Shown here: in pieces, positions 8,935 to 16,199 of the stretch
Layout: every line of letters begins with the position of its first letter
How positions within the stretch are numbered: position 1 is the stretch's first letter
Source of the DNA: RGIG7450 sp045633565
Lineage (GTDB): Bacteria > Bacillota > Clostridia > RUG12999
Assembly (NCBI GenBank): GCA_045633565.1
Contig: JAZQYO010000007.1
Location: forward strand, 1 to 64,000
DNA: 64,000 nt
Reading direction: 5' to 3'
Notes under the pieces: model-generated
Database searches by the model: none
Told to the model about the DNA's origin: nothing
The model's input: the letters and a program-made list of their open reading frames with translations, nothing else
Position numbers and translations under genes: made by a program

Positions 8935-8963
8935 ATTATATCAGTAAACCTTGCATTTGTCTA
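8935..8963 (-). promoter_or_regulatory. SigA promoter for the stalk-domain/asp23 operon
   Basis: On the minus strand TAGACA (8958-8963), 17-base spacer, TATAAT (8935-8940); the start codon follows about 47 bases downstream of the -10 box. Confidence 0.75.
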
Positions 8964-9012
8964 TATTTTTTTTAATTTTTATAAGATTTATTCCAAATTT
9001 AAAACTGATGCC

Positions 9013-9034
9013 AAAAACCCCCGCTTTAAGGGGG
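9013..9034 (-). terminator. Rho-independent terminator
   Basis: GGGGG (9030-9034 on plus) pairs with CCCCC (9018-9022). Read on the minus strand, the hairpin is followed by TTTTT (9013-9017). It closes the structured stretch at 9036-9160. Confidence 0.7.
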
Positions 9035-9035
9035 T

Positions 9036-9160
9036 CGGCGAGTTTAGATGCAGAATGGCCGGTTCGAACCTCGCCGTAAGAATAATTCTTACTGCGAGGC
9101 GTGCCCAAAGGCATATGTGTATACGCCGAGTGGTGAGAACGGACCGTAGTTTGAATGCTT
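9036..9160 (-). ncRNA. Unidentified structured element between two terminators
   Basis: No convincing gene lies in 8889-9283. This part is rich in self-complementary blocks: CGGCGAG (9036-9042) with CTCGCCG (9070-9076); the longer hairpin CCTCGC (9069-9074) with GCGAGG (9094-9099) enclosing GTAAGAA (9076-9082) with TTCTTAC (9086-9092); and TGCC/GGCA near 9103-9113. The two sets compete, suggesting alternative folds. It sits just after the pheT terminator and ends at its own terminator on the minus strand, so a small RNA of about 140 nt or a dispersed palindromic repeat are both possible. I do not recognise the family. The remaining 9197-9283 holds the pheT 3' UTR with a GCTTG/CAAGC hairpin. 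Confidence 0.4.
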
Positions 9161-9162
9161 AT

Positions 9163-9195
9163 AAAAAAAGAAATTCGCATAAAATGCGAATTTCT
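9163..9195 (-). terminator. Terminator of pheST
   Basis: Perfect stem AGAAATTCGCA / TGCGAATTTCT followed on the minus strand by a run of seven T. Canonical strong intrinsic terminator about 90 bases after the pheT stop. Confidence 0.85.
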
Positions 9196-9283
9196 ACGAA
9201 ATTTTATTAGGTTATTAACTGCACGTCGCTTGTGACAAGCCCATTTCTGCCTTCAAACGATCTGCGCTAAAGACGACAGCCCC

Positions 9284-11659
9284 TTATCTGAGTTCTGCAC
9301 CGAGTTTTTCAGCGAGATTCTTTAAAACCTTGTCCATTACGGCGGAAACTTCATCTTCGCCGAGTGTTTTTTCCGCACTTCTTAAGGTGAGAGCATAAGC
9401 TACGCTCTTTTTGTCAGCAGCAATCTGACTGCCTTTATAAACGTCAAAGAGTTTAACTTCTTCAAGCAGCTTTCCTGCCGCAGATTTTATTACATCTTCA
9501 ATGTCCGCTACGGGCACATCGTCTGAGACGAGCATTGCAATATCACGGGATACTGCGGGGAATTTAGGTGTTTCTGTGTAAGTTTTCACCGTATCGGCAT
9601 GTTCTATTATCGCATCAAGATCAATTTCTGCAACATAAGCTTTCACGGGAATTCCGTAGTTTTTCAGCACATCGGGGTGGATTTCACCCATAATTCCCGC
9701 ATCCTTTCCGCCGATAATAACTTTTGCGGTTCTGCCCGGATGGAATGTGGGATTTTCTGTCTCAGCAGTAACCTTCATGGTTTTTACGCCCATAGCATCC
9801 ATAAGTACTTCAACCATACCTTTAAGGTCATAGTAATCCACATTGCCGTACATACCGATTGTCAGCTTTTCAGGCTCGTCGGCAAGGTTTTCGCCCGGGA
9901 CAGGGTTAAAGATTTTGCCTATTTCGAAAAGTTTAACCTGTTCGTTTCTGCTGTTATAGTTGTTTGCCAGAATTTCAAGCATTGAACCCACTGTAGTTCT
10001 TCTCATAACAGAGTTTTCCTCACCCAGCGGATTTGTTATTCTTATAACATCACGAAGCTCGGAATCTGCAGGAATTTTCAGCATGTCAAAGCTTTTGGGA
10101 GATGTGAAAGAATAGGTTAAAATTTCAAGGCTGCCTGCGCCAACCAAAACATTTTTAATCTTATATGATAATGCCTGACGAAGGGTTCTGCCACCTGCCG
10201 TTGTGTCGCCACGGAGGAGTGTCATGGGCATTTTGTCATAGCCATGGAAACGGAGAACTTCTTCGGCAATGTCTGCAAAACCTTCAAGGTCTGCACGGAA
10301 AGTAGGCGGTGTAACCATTCCATTTTCAACTTTGCACTCAAGCTCGGTTAAAATTCTTACCATTTCCGCTTCGGGAATGTCTGTTCCAAGGAAGTTATTA
10401 ATTTTTTCCGCATCAAACGGAATGGGGTTCATTACCCTTACATTTTCATAAACATCCTGCATAACGTCGGTAACTTCACCGGCACCAAGCATTTCGATAA
10501 GCTCGCACGCACGGTCAAGCGCATCGGGAACCATGTTGGGGTCAAGCCCTTTTTCATATCTGCCCGAAGCTTCGGTTCTCATGCCAAGCTTTTTAGCAGT
10601 AATTCTCACAGACGGACCGTCAAAGTTTGCAGATTCAAAAAGAAGTGTTTTTGTGTTTTCTGTAATTTCAGAATTTTCGCCACCCATAACACCTGCAACC
10701 GCAACAGCTCTCTCAGCGTCCGAAATTACAAGCATTGACGGGTCAAGCTTATGTTCAGCTCCGTCAAGTGTGGTGATGATTTCACCCTCTGCCGCAGTTC
10801 TTACAATAATTTCATTTCCTTTAATAAAGCTCAGGTCAAAAGCGTGCATGGGCTGACCATATTCGAGCATAACAAAGTTTGTTATGTCAACTATATTGTT
10901 GATGGGTCGTACACCCGCACTTTTAAGTCTTTCTTTCATCCAGGAAGGAGACTCTTCAATTTTTATGTTTTTAACCACACGGCAGGCATAACGGGGACAA
11001 AGGTCGTGATTTTTAACAGTAACCTTAACATCAAGTCCGTCAGCAGCGGCGCCGCCTTTAACGACAGGTTTTTTGTGGTTAAATGGTTTACCGAAGGTAA
11101 CTGCAGCTTCTCTTGCAAGGCCTAAAACGCCAAAACAATCCGCACGGTTTGAGGTAATTTCAAACTCAACAATTTTTTCGTTGAGTGATAAAACCTCTTT
11201 AATGTCTGTACCTGTGGGAACATCCTCCAAAATCACAAGTATTCCGTCCTCACACGCACCCGCATAGTCGGAAAGCTCTATGCCGAGCTCCTCGTGAGAA
11301 CACATCATTCCGTTTGACACCTGTCCACGAAGTTTACCTTTTGTGATTTTAACGCCGCCGGGAAGTGTGGATTTATGAAGTGCAACCGGAACAAGCATGC
11401 CTTCTTCAATATTCTGCGCACCCGTTACAATCTGAGTTGTTTCTTCACCCACGTCAACCTGACAAACCCAAAGCTTGTCAGCATCGGGATGATGTTCTTT
11501 CTTTAAAATTCTGCCTGCAACAACCTTGTTTATTTCTGCGCCCTGCTCGGAAATTTCTTCAACTTTAGAGCCGGACATTGTCATTGCTTCGGCAAGTGTG
11601 CGGAGCTCTACATCCGCTATATCAACATAGTCACATAACCATTTTACTGATGCTTTCAT
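9284..11659 (-). CDS. pheT: Phenylalanine--tRNA ligase beta subunit
   Basis: Large subunit of the (alpha-beta)2 PheRS that charges tRNA-Phe and edits Tyr-tRNA-Phe. The 791 residues include the N-terminal tRNA-binding (EMAP/OB) domain at about 40-150 with HPDADKLWVCQVDVGE, the B3/B4 editing region with NNIVDITNFVMLEYGQPMHAFD, the B5 domain, and the C-terminal ferredoxin-fold anticodon-binding domain (PKFPAVSRDIAMLV). It follows pheS by 13 bases and is under the T-box upstream of pheS. No missing region seen. Confidence 0.96.
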   Translation of the reverse strand: MKASVKWLCDYVDIADVELRTLAEAMTMSGSKVEEISEQGAEINKVVAGRILKKEHHPDADKLWVCQVDVGEETTQIVTGAQNIEEGMLVPVALHKSTLPGGVKITKGKLRGQVSNGMMCSHEELGIELSDYAGACEDGILVILEDVPTGTDIKEVLSLNEKIVEFEITSNRADCFGVLGLAREAAVTFGKPFNHKKPVVKGGAAADGLDVKVTVKNHDLCPRYACRVVKNIKIEESPSWMKERLKSAGVRPINNIVDITNFVMLEYGQPMHAFDLSFIKGNEIIVRTAAEGEIITTLDGAEHKLDPSMLVISDAERAVAVAGVMGGENSEITENTKTLLFESANFDGPSVRITAKKLGMRTEASGRYEKGLDPNMVPDALDRACELIEMLGAGEVTDVMQDVYENVRVMNPIPFDAEKINNFLGTDIPEAEMVRILTELECKVENGMVTPPTFRADLEGFADIAEEVLRFHGYDKMPMTLLRGDTTAGGRTLRQALSYKIKNVLVGAGSLEILTYSFTSPKSFDMLKIPADSELRDVIRITNPLGEENSVMRRTTVGSMLEILANNYNSRNEQVKLFEIGKIFNPVPGENLADEPEKLTIGMYGNVDYYDLKGMVEVLMDAMGVKTMKVTAETENPTFHPGRTAKVIIGGKDAGIMGEIHPDVLKNYGIPVKAYVAEIDLDAIIEHADTVKTYTETPKFPAVSRDIAMLVSDDVPVADIEDVIKSAAGKLLEEVKLFDVYKGSQIAADKKSVAYALTLRSAEKTLGEDEVSAVMDKVLKNLAEKLGAELR

Positions 11660-11672
11660 TTTCTTCCCCTCC

Positions 11673-12707
11673 TTAGAACTGTTTTAAAAATCTTACGTCA
11701 TTTTCAAAGAACAGACGCAAATCTCTGATGTCAAATCTTCTCATAACAATTCTTTCAAGACCGATACCAAATGCAAAACCGCTGTAAATTTCAGGGTCAA
11801 TGTTACAGTTTTTCAGAACTTTGGGGTGAACCATGCCTGCACCTAAAATTTCTATCCAGCCTTCGTTTTTACAAAGTCTGCAGCCTTTTCCGCCACAAGA
11901 GAAGCAACGGATGTCCATTTCAGCCGACGGCTCTGTGAACGGGAAATGATGAGGGCGGAAACGTGTTACTGTTTCTTCGCCATAAAGTTTTTTAGCAAAA
12001 AGGTCAAGTGTGCCTTTAAGGTCCGCCATTGTTACACCTTTATCAACAACAAGTCCCTCAATCTGATGGAAAACGGGGCTGTGTGTTGCGTCAACCGCAT
12101 CGCTGCGGTAAACACGTCCGGGAGCAAGAATTCTTATGGGTGGCTGCTGTTTTTCCATTACACGCACCTGCATAGGCGATGTTTGTGTTCTAAGGACGGT
12201 GTTTTCGTTTATGTAGAAGGTGTCCTGAGTATCTCTTGCAGGGTGGTTTTTGGGGATGTTGAGCGCTTCAAAGTTATAGTAATCAAGCTCAATATCCGGA
12301 CCTTCGGCGATTGAAAAGCCAAGGCCAATAAAGATGTCCTTGATTTCTTCAAGCACCTGAGCTGTCGGATGAAGTCTGCCTGCAGCATTTTTGTTGCCCG
12401 GCATTGTAACGTCAATTTTCTCCTCTTTAAGCTTCTGTGCGGACATGGCAGATTCCACTTTTTCTTTTGCTGCTTCAAGCTTTGCCTCAATAGATTCCCT
12501 TACCTCGTTGGCAATTTTACCAACAAGCGGTCTTTCCTCTGCAGAAAGTCCGCCCATACCTCTTAAAACTGCGGTAAGTTCGCCTTTTTTTCCGAGATAT
12601 TTAATTCTCAAATTTTCAAGTTCTTCCTTTGCCTTGTCAGGCTGCGTGCTTATGCCGAGGATTTCAGTTTCCGCTGCAACTCTTATTTTTTCCAGCATTT
12701 CTTTCAT
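11673..12707 (-). CDS. pheS: Phenylalanine--tRNA ligase alpha subunit
   Basis: Catalytic class II synthetase subunit (344 aa). Visible are the N-terminal coiled-coil arm, the class II motif 2 region VYRSDAVDATHSPVFHQIEG, the FRPHHFPFTEPSAE segment for Phe/ATP binding, two cysteine pairs at FSCGGKGCRLC, and motif 3 FGIGLERIVM. It is the first gene of pheST, with its start about 35 bases after the T-box terminator and a GGAGAG ribosome-binding site. Confidence 0.97.
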   Translation of the reverse strand: MKEMLEKIRVAAETEILGISTQPDKAKEELENLRIKYLGKKGELTAVLRGMGGLSAEERPLVGKIANEVRESIEAKLEAAKEKVESAMSAQKLKEEKIDVTMPGNKNAAGRLHPTAQVLEEIKDIFIGLGFSIAEGPDIELDYYNFEALNIPKNHPARDTQDTFYINENTVLRTQTSPMQVRVMEKQQPPIRILAPGRVYRSDAVDATHSPVFHQIEGLVVDKGVTMADLKGTLDLFAKKLYGEETVTRFRPHHFPFTEPSAEMDIRCFSCGGKGCRLCKNEGWIEILGAGMVHPKVLKNCNIDPEIYSGFAFGIGLERIVMRRFDIRDLRLFFENDVRFLKQF

Positions 12708-12741
12708 AATTCTCTCTCCTTAAAGTAAAAATTACTTATAC

Positions 12742-12987
12742 AAAAAAATTCCTTCCGCCCACATTGGGACGGAAGGACAATTCCTTACGCGGTACCACCC
12801 AAATTCCGGATAAAAATCCGGCACTTTTTAAAGATATAACGGTCTTTCCCGGCAAACCCTACTGGCCTTTCAGGTTTGCAGCTCCTGAGCGAACTTCATC
12901 TGTCGCTTTTCGCAGAACAGCTTTCAGCCTGTGGCATGTTCCTCTCTTGGCGTGCTGACGCAGATTACTTTTCTCAATCACAGCTTT
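12742..12987 (-). promoter_or_regulatory. T-box leader controlling pheST (tRNA-Phe sensing)
   Basis: The minus-strand leader contains the invariant T-box antiterminator motif GGGTGGTACCGCG (12788-12800), followed by an intrinsic terminator with stem CCTTCCG/CGGAAGG and seven T (12742-12779). Stem I lies upstream; a TTC triplet at 12891-12893 in GAAGTTCGC fits the specifier for Phe, although I assigned it by position and not by a computed fold. Uncharged tRNA-Phe would favour antitermination and expression of pheST. Confidence 0.92.
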
Positions 12988-12993
12988 TAAAAC

Positions 12994-13022
12994 ATTTTAT
13001 CACATATTTTTGTCATTTGCAA
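12994..13022 (-). promoter_or_regulatory. SigA promoter for the pheST T-box transcript
   Basis: TTGCAA (13017-13022), 17-base spacer, TAAAAT (12994-12999) on the minus strand. It sits immediately after the stop codon of the upstream permease gene, with no terminator between them. Confidence 0.75.
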
Positions 13023-13025
13023 GTG

Positions 13026-14150
13026 CTAATTTGCTTTTCTCTTGACGTATGCCGAGAAAAGTGAGTAAATGAGCGCAAAAACCGGCACTCCTATAAGCAT
13101 TCCGGCAATGCCGAAAAAGCCACCGCCCACGATAATCGCAAACATTGTCCAAAATGGCGATATTCCTGTTGAATCGCCAAGTATTTTTGGTGAAATGATG
13201 CTGTTGTCAACCTGCTGAAGCACCAGCACTAAAACCACAAACCAAATTGCCTGCAGCGGGCTTACCACCATTATCATAAGAGTAGCAATTATTCCACCAA
13301 TCCACGAGCCGAAATAAGGAATAAGATTGGAAATACCTATGATAAATCCTATCAGCTCCGCAAAGGGCAGACGGAGAATCCACATTCCTATTGTGCAGAT
13401 TACACCGACAATTATGGAATCAATAATTTTTGCACCGATAAAACCGGAGAAAATCTGGTGTGCGTCACCTGCCACATCAATAATTTTCTGCGCATGGCCC
13501 GGTTTTGTGAATGCTTTTACAAGCATTTTTCCCTGACGAATGAATTTTTCTTTATCATATAGCATGTAAAGGGATATGATAAATCCTAAAATAATATTTA
13601 TTACACCTCTTGCAAAGGATGTCACGCCCGAAAATACTGCGGCAATAGAATCTCCAGAGTATGTAAGCGCAAGGCTTGTTGCACCTTTTACAAGCTTCTG
13701 AATATTTTCCGCTACAATAGCTTCGTATTCTGTATTCTTTATGAATCCCTCAACGGCAGCATAGGCTTTGGGTGCCCATTCCTGAACCTGCAGAGCAAAC
13801 TGCGCAATGCTTTTGCCAATCTGAGGAACAATCAGTATGCAGAAACCTGTTATTGCACCCAATACCATCACGTACGCCGATATAATTGATAAAACTCTGC
13901 GAAGTCTTGATTTGGGATTGCTTTTTTTCACCCGCGAAAACCATTTTTCGCATACTTTTACAACAGGGTTTATGAGGTAGGCAATTATAAATCCGTTTAC
14001 AAACGGAACAATCACCTTTGCTATTTTACCTACAGCTCCCCACGCCACGCCAATATGGTTTAAAACTGCCCAAAAGCATAGCGCCGCTGCAATAACCAAA
14101 AATGCGTACACCGCAATGGTGGTATATTTTTTGTTGAATTCCGGCTTCAA
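13026..14150 (-). CDS. AI-2E family transporter (PerM-like permease)
   Basis: Integral membrane protein of 374 residues with the family's usual layout: N-terminal helices (residues about 12-30 and 40-60), a further helix around 85-105, a soluble stretch, then clustered C-terminal helices with the conserved ISNLIPYFGSWIGGI and VVLVLVLQQVDNSIISPKILG. Members move diverse small substrates or ions (autoinducer-2, Na+/H+); the substrate cannot be predicted. The start appears to be TTG, seven to eight bases after GGAGG. The stop abuts the pheST promoter. Confidence 0.87.
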   Translation of the reverse strand: MKPEFNKKYTTIAVYAFLVIAAALCFWAVLNHIGVAWGAVGKIAKVIVPFVNGFIIAYLINPVVKVCEKWFSRVKKSNPKSRLRRVLSIISAYVMVLGAITGFCILIVPQIGKSIAQFALQVQEWAPKAYAAVEGFIKNTEYEAIVAENIQKLVKGATSLALTYSGDSIAAVFSGVTSFARGVINIILGFIISLYMLYDKEKFIRQGKMLVKAFTKPGHAQKIIDVAGDAHQIFSGFIGAKIIDSIIVGVICTIGMWILRLPFAELIGFIIGISNLIPYFGSWIGGIIATLMIMVVSPLQAIWFVVLVLVLQQVDNSIISPKILGDSTGISPFWTMFAIIVGGGFFGIAGMLIGVPVFALIYSLFSAYVKRKAN

Positions 14151-14188
14151 TGTCCCTTCCTCCTTATAGTGGTGGATTTTCTTTCAGC

Positions 14189-14791
14189 TTAACAGCAAGG
14201 AATTAAATCTCCACCCATACATTCACACAAACAGTCTGCACAGATAAGGTTTGAACAACAGTTGCAGCAATCATCCTGCGACATATTTCCGGTGTTCATA
14301 TTGCGATAACCGCCTGCGTTTTGCTGCATGGCCATAAAAGCATTTTTATATTCTGTGTTCATTGGGTCTTTGTTTGTAGCGGTTTTAAAGCTCTGATATG
14401 CCGCATTGTAATTTCCCCGTCTTAAAGCAACGCATCCTGTCAGATAATGCCACTCGGCATCGTGATTTTTCATTTCCGAAAGCAGCCTTTGTGCCTCGGT
14501 AAGATTTCCAATGTTGATATACTGACGAATTTGTTTATACTCGGGCGAAGAAGCTCCCGTAAAAGTATTTGAGCCCGGCGTGGACTGCTCGCTCTGCGCC
14601 TGTTTTGCTCTGTCTTTTATTACCTCGTCATAAGCCTGGGAAAGCTCCTGGCGTTTTTTCTCGGCAAGGTCTGAGAGGGGGCCGCCGGTATATTTTTCTT
14701 CACCATATTTTTCCATCAGCGCTTTATAGGCTGCGTCAATTTCCGCCTTGCTTGCGTTTTTATTTACTCCGAGTATTGAATAAGCGTCCAT
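14189..14791 (-). CDS. J-domain-like protein lacking HPD, with cysteine-rich tail
   Basis: The 200-residue protein begins MDAYSILGVNKNASKAEIDAAYKALMEKY, a recognisable J-domain helix I-II, but where DnaJ proteins have HPD it reads GEE. The J-like helix III (LAEKKRQELSQAYDEV) is present. A linker and a TPR-like region (AEWHYLTGCVALRRGNYNAAYQSF) follow at about 115-150. The tail is packed with cysteines (about ten in the last 30 residues: CCNCC, CADCLCEC, CC). Without HPD it should not stimulate DnaK ATPase. It lies one base after the DUF5685 gene, so the two are probably co-expressed and may act together. Confidence 0.75.
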   Translation of the reverse strand: MDAYSILGVNKNASKAEIDAAYKALMEKYGEEKYTGGPLSDLAEKKRQELSQAYDEVIKDRAKQAQSEQSTPGSNTFTGASSPEYKQIRQYINIGNLTEAQRLLSEMKNHDAEWHYLTGCVALRRGNYNAAYQSFKTATNKDPMNTEYKNAFMAMQQNAGGYRNMNTGNMSQDDCCNCCSNLICADCLCECMGGDLIPCC

Positions 14792-14792
14792 T

Positions 14793-15596
14793 TTACCTCT
14801 CTTTCAGGACTTTTTCCGTAGCATTTTTAAGTCCGATATATACTATGTTGTCAAGTATCTGTTTGTTACGTTTTACATCCAGCAGCTCGTATGCCGCTGC
14901 TGCTGCGGACAGATTGTACCACAAAGCCTCCGTCTGAGAGTCAATCTCCTCCGCTGACGAAAAGGGGTTATATCTGCCTTTTATTTTATCCTTTTCAAAA
15001 TCGTCTATTGCGTCAGTTACATATATCCATCTGCCGATGTTGTAACCAAACTCGTAAAGCGCACGGTTTTCTGTATCTGCCATGCAGAAAAGCTCCGCCA
15101 TCAGTCTGCCAAATGCTCCTGCCGGAATATCTATATTTTTTTCGGCAAGTTTTTCAGCTTCTGTTATTTCACAAAGATATTTTTCTATATTTTTAAGTTT
15201 GTCCGGATATTTCTTTTTTATTTTATTTACCTCAGGTTTTAAAGCCAGCGCCGCATTTTTTATGCTAACGCCTTCATCCCGGAAATCATCAAGCGCCTTG
15301 TAATATGTGAGAGCAACGCTCATTTGTGCGCAGTAGTCCATACTGCTGCTTTTTGTAACAACCGGACGTTTTTTAAATGGATGAAGCATGCATCTGCCCG
15401 CCGAAACTGTTGGCCTGTCATCTTCCATTGAATCAAGAAGCAGTGCTAAAACAGTAAAGTCATAGCTTAAAATAAGTCTGCTTGCCGGTCCGCAAAGTTT
15501 CCCCTGCCTTTTACATAGTCCGCAGTAATACGCATTAAAAAGCCGCAGCTCTTTTACTTTAAGCTCATCACGACATACATTTACATATCCAAACAT
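14793..15596 (-). CDS. DUF5685 family protein
   Basis: The 267-residue protein starts MFGYVNVCRDELKVKELRLFNAYYCGLCK, typical of DUF5685. It has an N-terminal CxxC (YYCGLCK), further cysteines, and an Asp-rich ITDAID-like segment VTDAIDDFEKDKIKGRYNPF about two thirds along. All-helical character is likely. Members are common in Clostridia and Bacilli, frequently beside J-domain proteins. No biochemical function is known to me. It has its own promoter and is followed by the J-like gene. Confidence 0.78.
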   Translation of the reverse strand: MFGYVNVCRDELKVKELRLFNAYYCGLCKRQGKLCGPASRLILSYDFTVLALLLDSMEDDRPTVSAGRCMLHPFKKRPVVTKSSSMDYCAQMSVALTYYKALDDFRDEGVSIKNAALALKPEVNKIKKKYPDKLKNIEKYLCEITEAEKLAEKNIDIPAGAFGRLMAELFCMADTENRALYEFGYNIGRWIYVTDAIDDFEKDKIKGRYNPFSSAEEIDSQTEALWYNLSAAAAAYELLDVKRNKQILDNIVYIGLKNATEKVLKER

Positions 15597-15618
15597 ATTG
15601 ATTACCTCTTAAATTATA

Positions 15619-15647
15619 ATTTTACCATATAATAGTATCGTTTGCAA
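15619..15647 (-). promoter_or_regulatory. SigA promoter for the DUF5685/J-like pair
   Basis: TTGCAA (15642-15647), 17-base spacer, TAAAAT (15619-15624) on the minus strand, 23 bases before the start codon. Confidence 0.7.
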
Positions 15648-15674
15648 GTTTTGTAACAAAAATTTCATAAACGG

Positions 15675-15702
15675 AAATCTCCCGCCGGTTTGCGGGAGAT
15701 TT
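15675..15702 (-). terminator. Terminator after the small membrane-anchored protein
   Basis: Stem AAATCTCCCGC (15675-15685) with GCGGGAGATTT (15692-15702). It begins three bases after the stop codon of the upstream minus-strand gene. The T tract is short. Confidence 0.65.
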
Positions 15703-15704
15703 TA

Positions 15705-16187
15705 TCAGTCTTCAATTACATAATTTATGTCGGTAAATGTTATCAGCATATATGTTTGCTGCTGTGAAATGCGTATTTCAGTTCTGTCGTTTTTCCAGTA
15801 ATATTCATAGGCAGTCATGGTTTCTTCATACTCGTCCGCCTCACCGTATTTTTTCTCAAACGCTTTTATAATTTTATCGGCAAGTTTGTCCTCGTATCCT
15901 TCCATATCATATCCCATACTAACCTGCCACAGCCCGTTTGCGCCGTCAAAATTGTAAAACACATTTGTTTCAACCGGAACGCCCTCAAGATTATCCACTT
16001 TATATGACAAACGATATGACGAGTCTACTATAATCTTACCGTCTTCACGGGCTTTTATCTTCTCGGGGCTCATTCCCCATTTTGCTCTGCGGAAATCCCC
16101 ACCGAGGGACACGAGCGCAAGTGTTGCAATTGCAACAACTAAAACTGCCGCAATGATAATAATTACAGTTTTTTTACTTATTTTCAT
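15705..16187 (-). CDS. Hypothetical membrane-anchored protein
   Basis: A 160-residue protein with one N-terminal transmembrane or signal-anchor segment (residues about 7-29, rich in I, V and A), then a soluble domain with RRAKWGMSPEKIKARE, a motif seen in many small exported proteins. There is no lipobox cysteine. The rest is charged and Tyr-rich with no family I can name. It follows polC by 12 bases in the same direction and is closed by a terminator, so it is probably read with polC. Confidence 0.65.
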   Translation of the reverse strand: MKISKKTVIIIIAAVLVVAIATLALVSLGGDFRRAKWGMSPEKIKAREDGKIIVDSSYRLSYKVDNLEGVPVETNVFYNFDGANGLWQVSMGYDMEGYEDKLADKIIKAFEKKYGEADEYEETMTAYEYYWKNDRTEIRISQQQTYMLITFTDINYVIED

Positions 16188-16199
16188 ATTTCCAACTCC

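Noticed and set aside
9036..9100. Possible tRNA because of GGTTCGAACC and a seven-base stem
   Set aside because: No valid T-stem, D-arm or anticodon arm can be drawn on either strand.
8941..9180. 79-residue minus-strand reading frame with a VRTGHSASKLADPL-like stretch
   Set aside because: It lies over palindromes and a terminator and has no ribosome-binding site; the composition reflects structured non-coding DNA.
9197..9283. 6S RNA or SRP RNA after pheT
   Set aside because: Only short hairpins; I could not draw the long rod with central bubble of 6S or the SRP Alu/S domain motifs.
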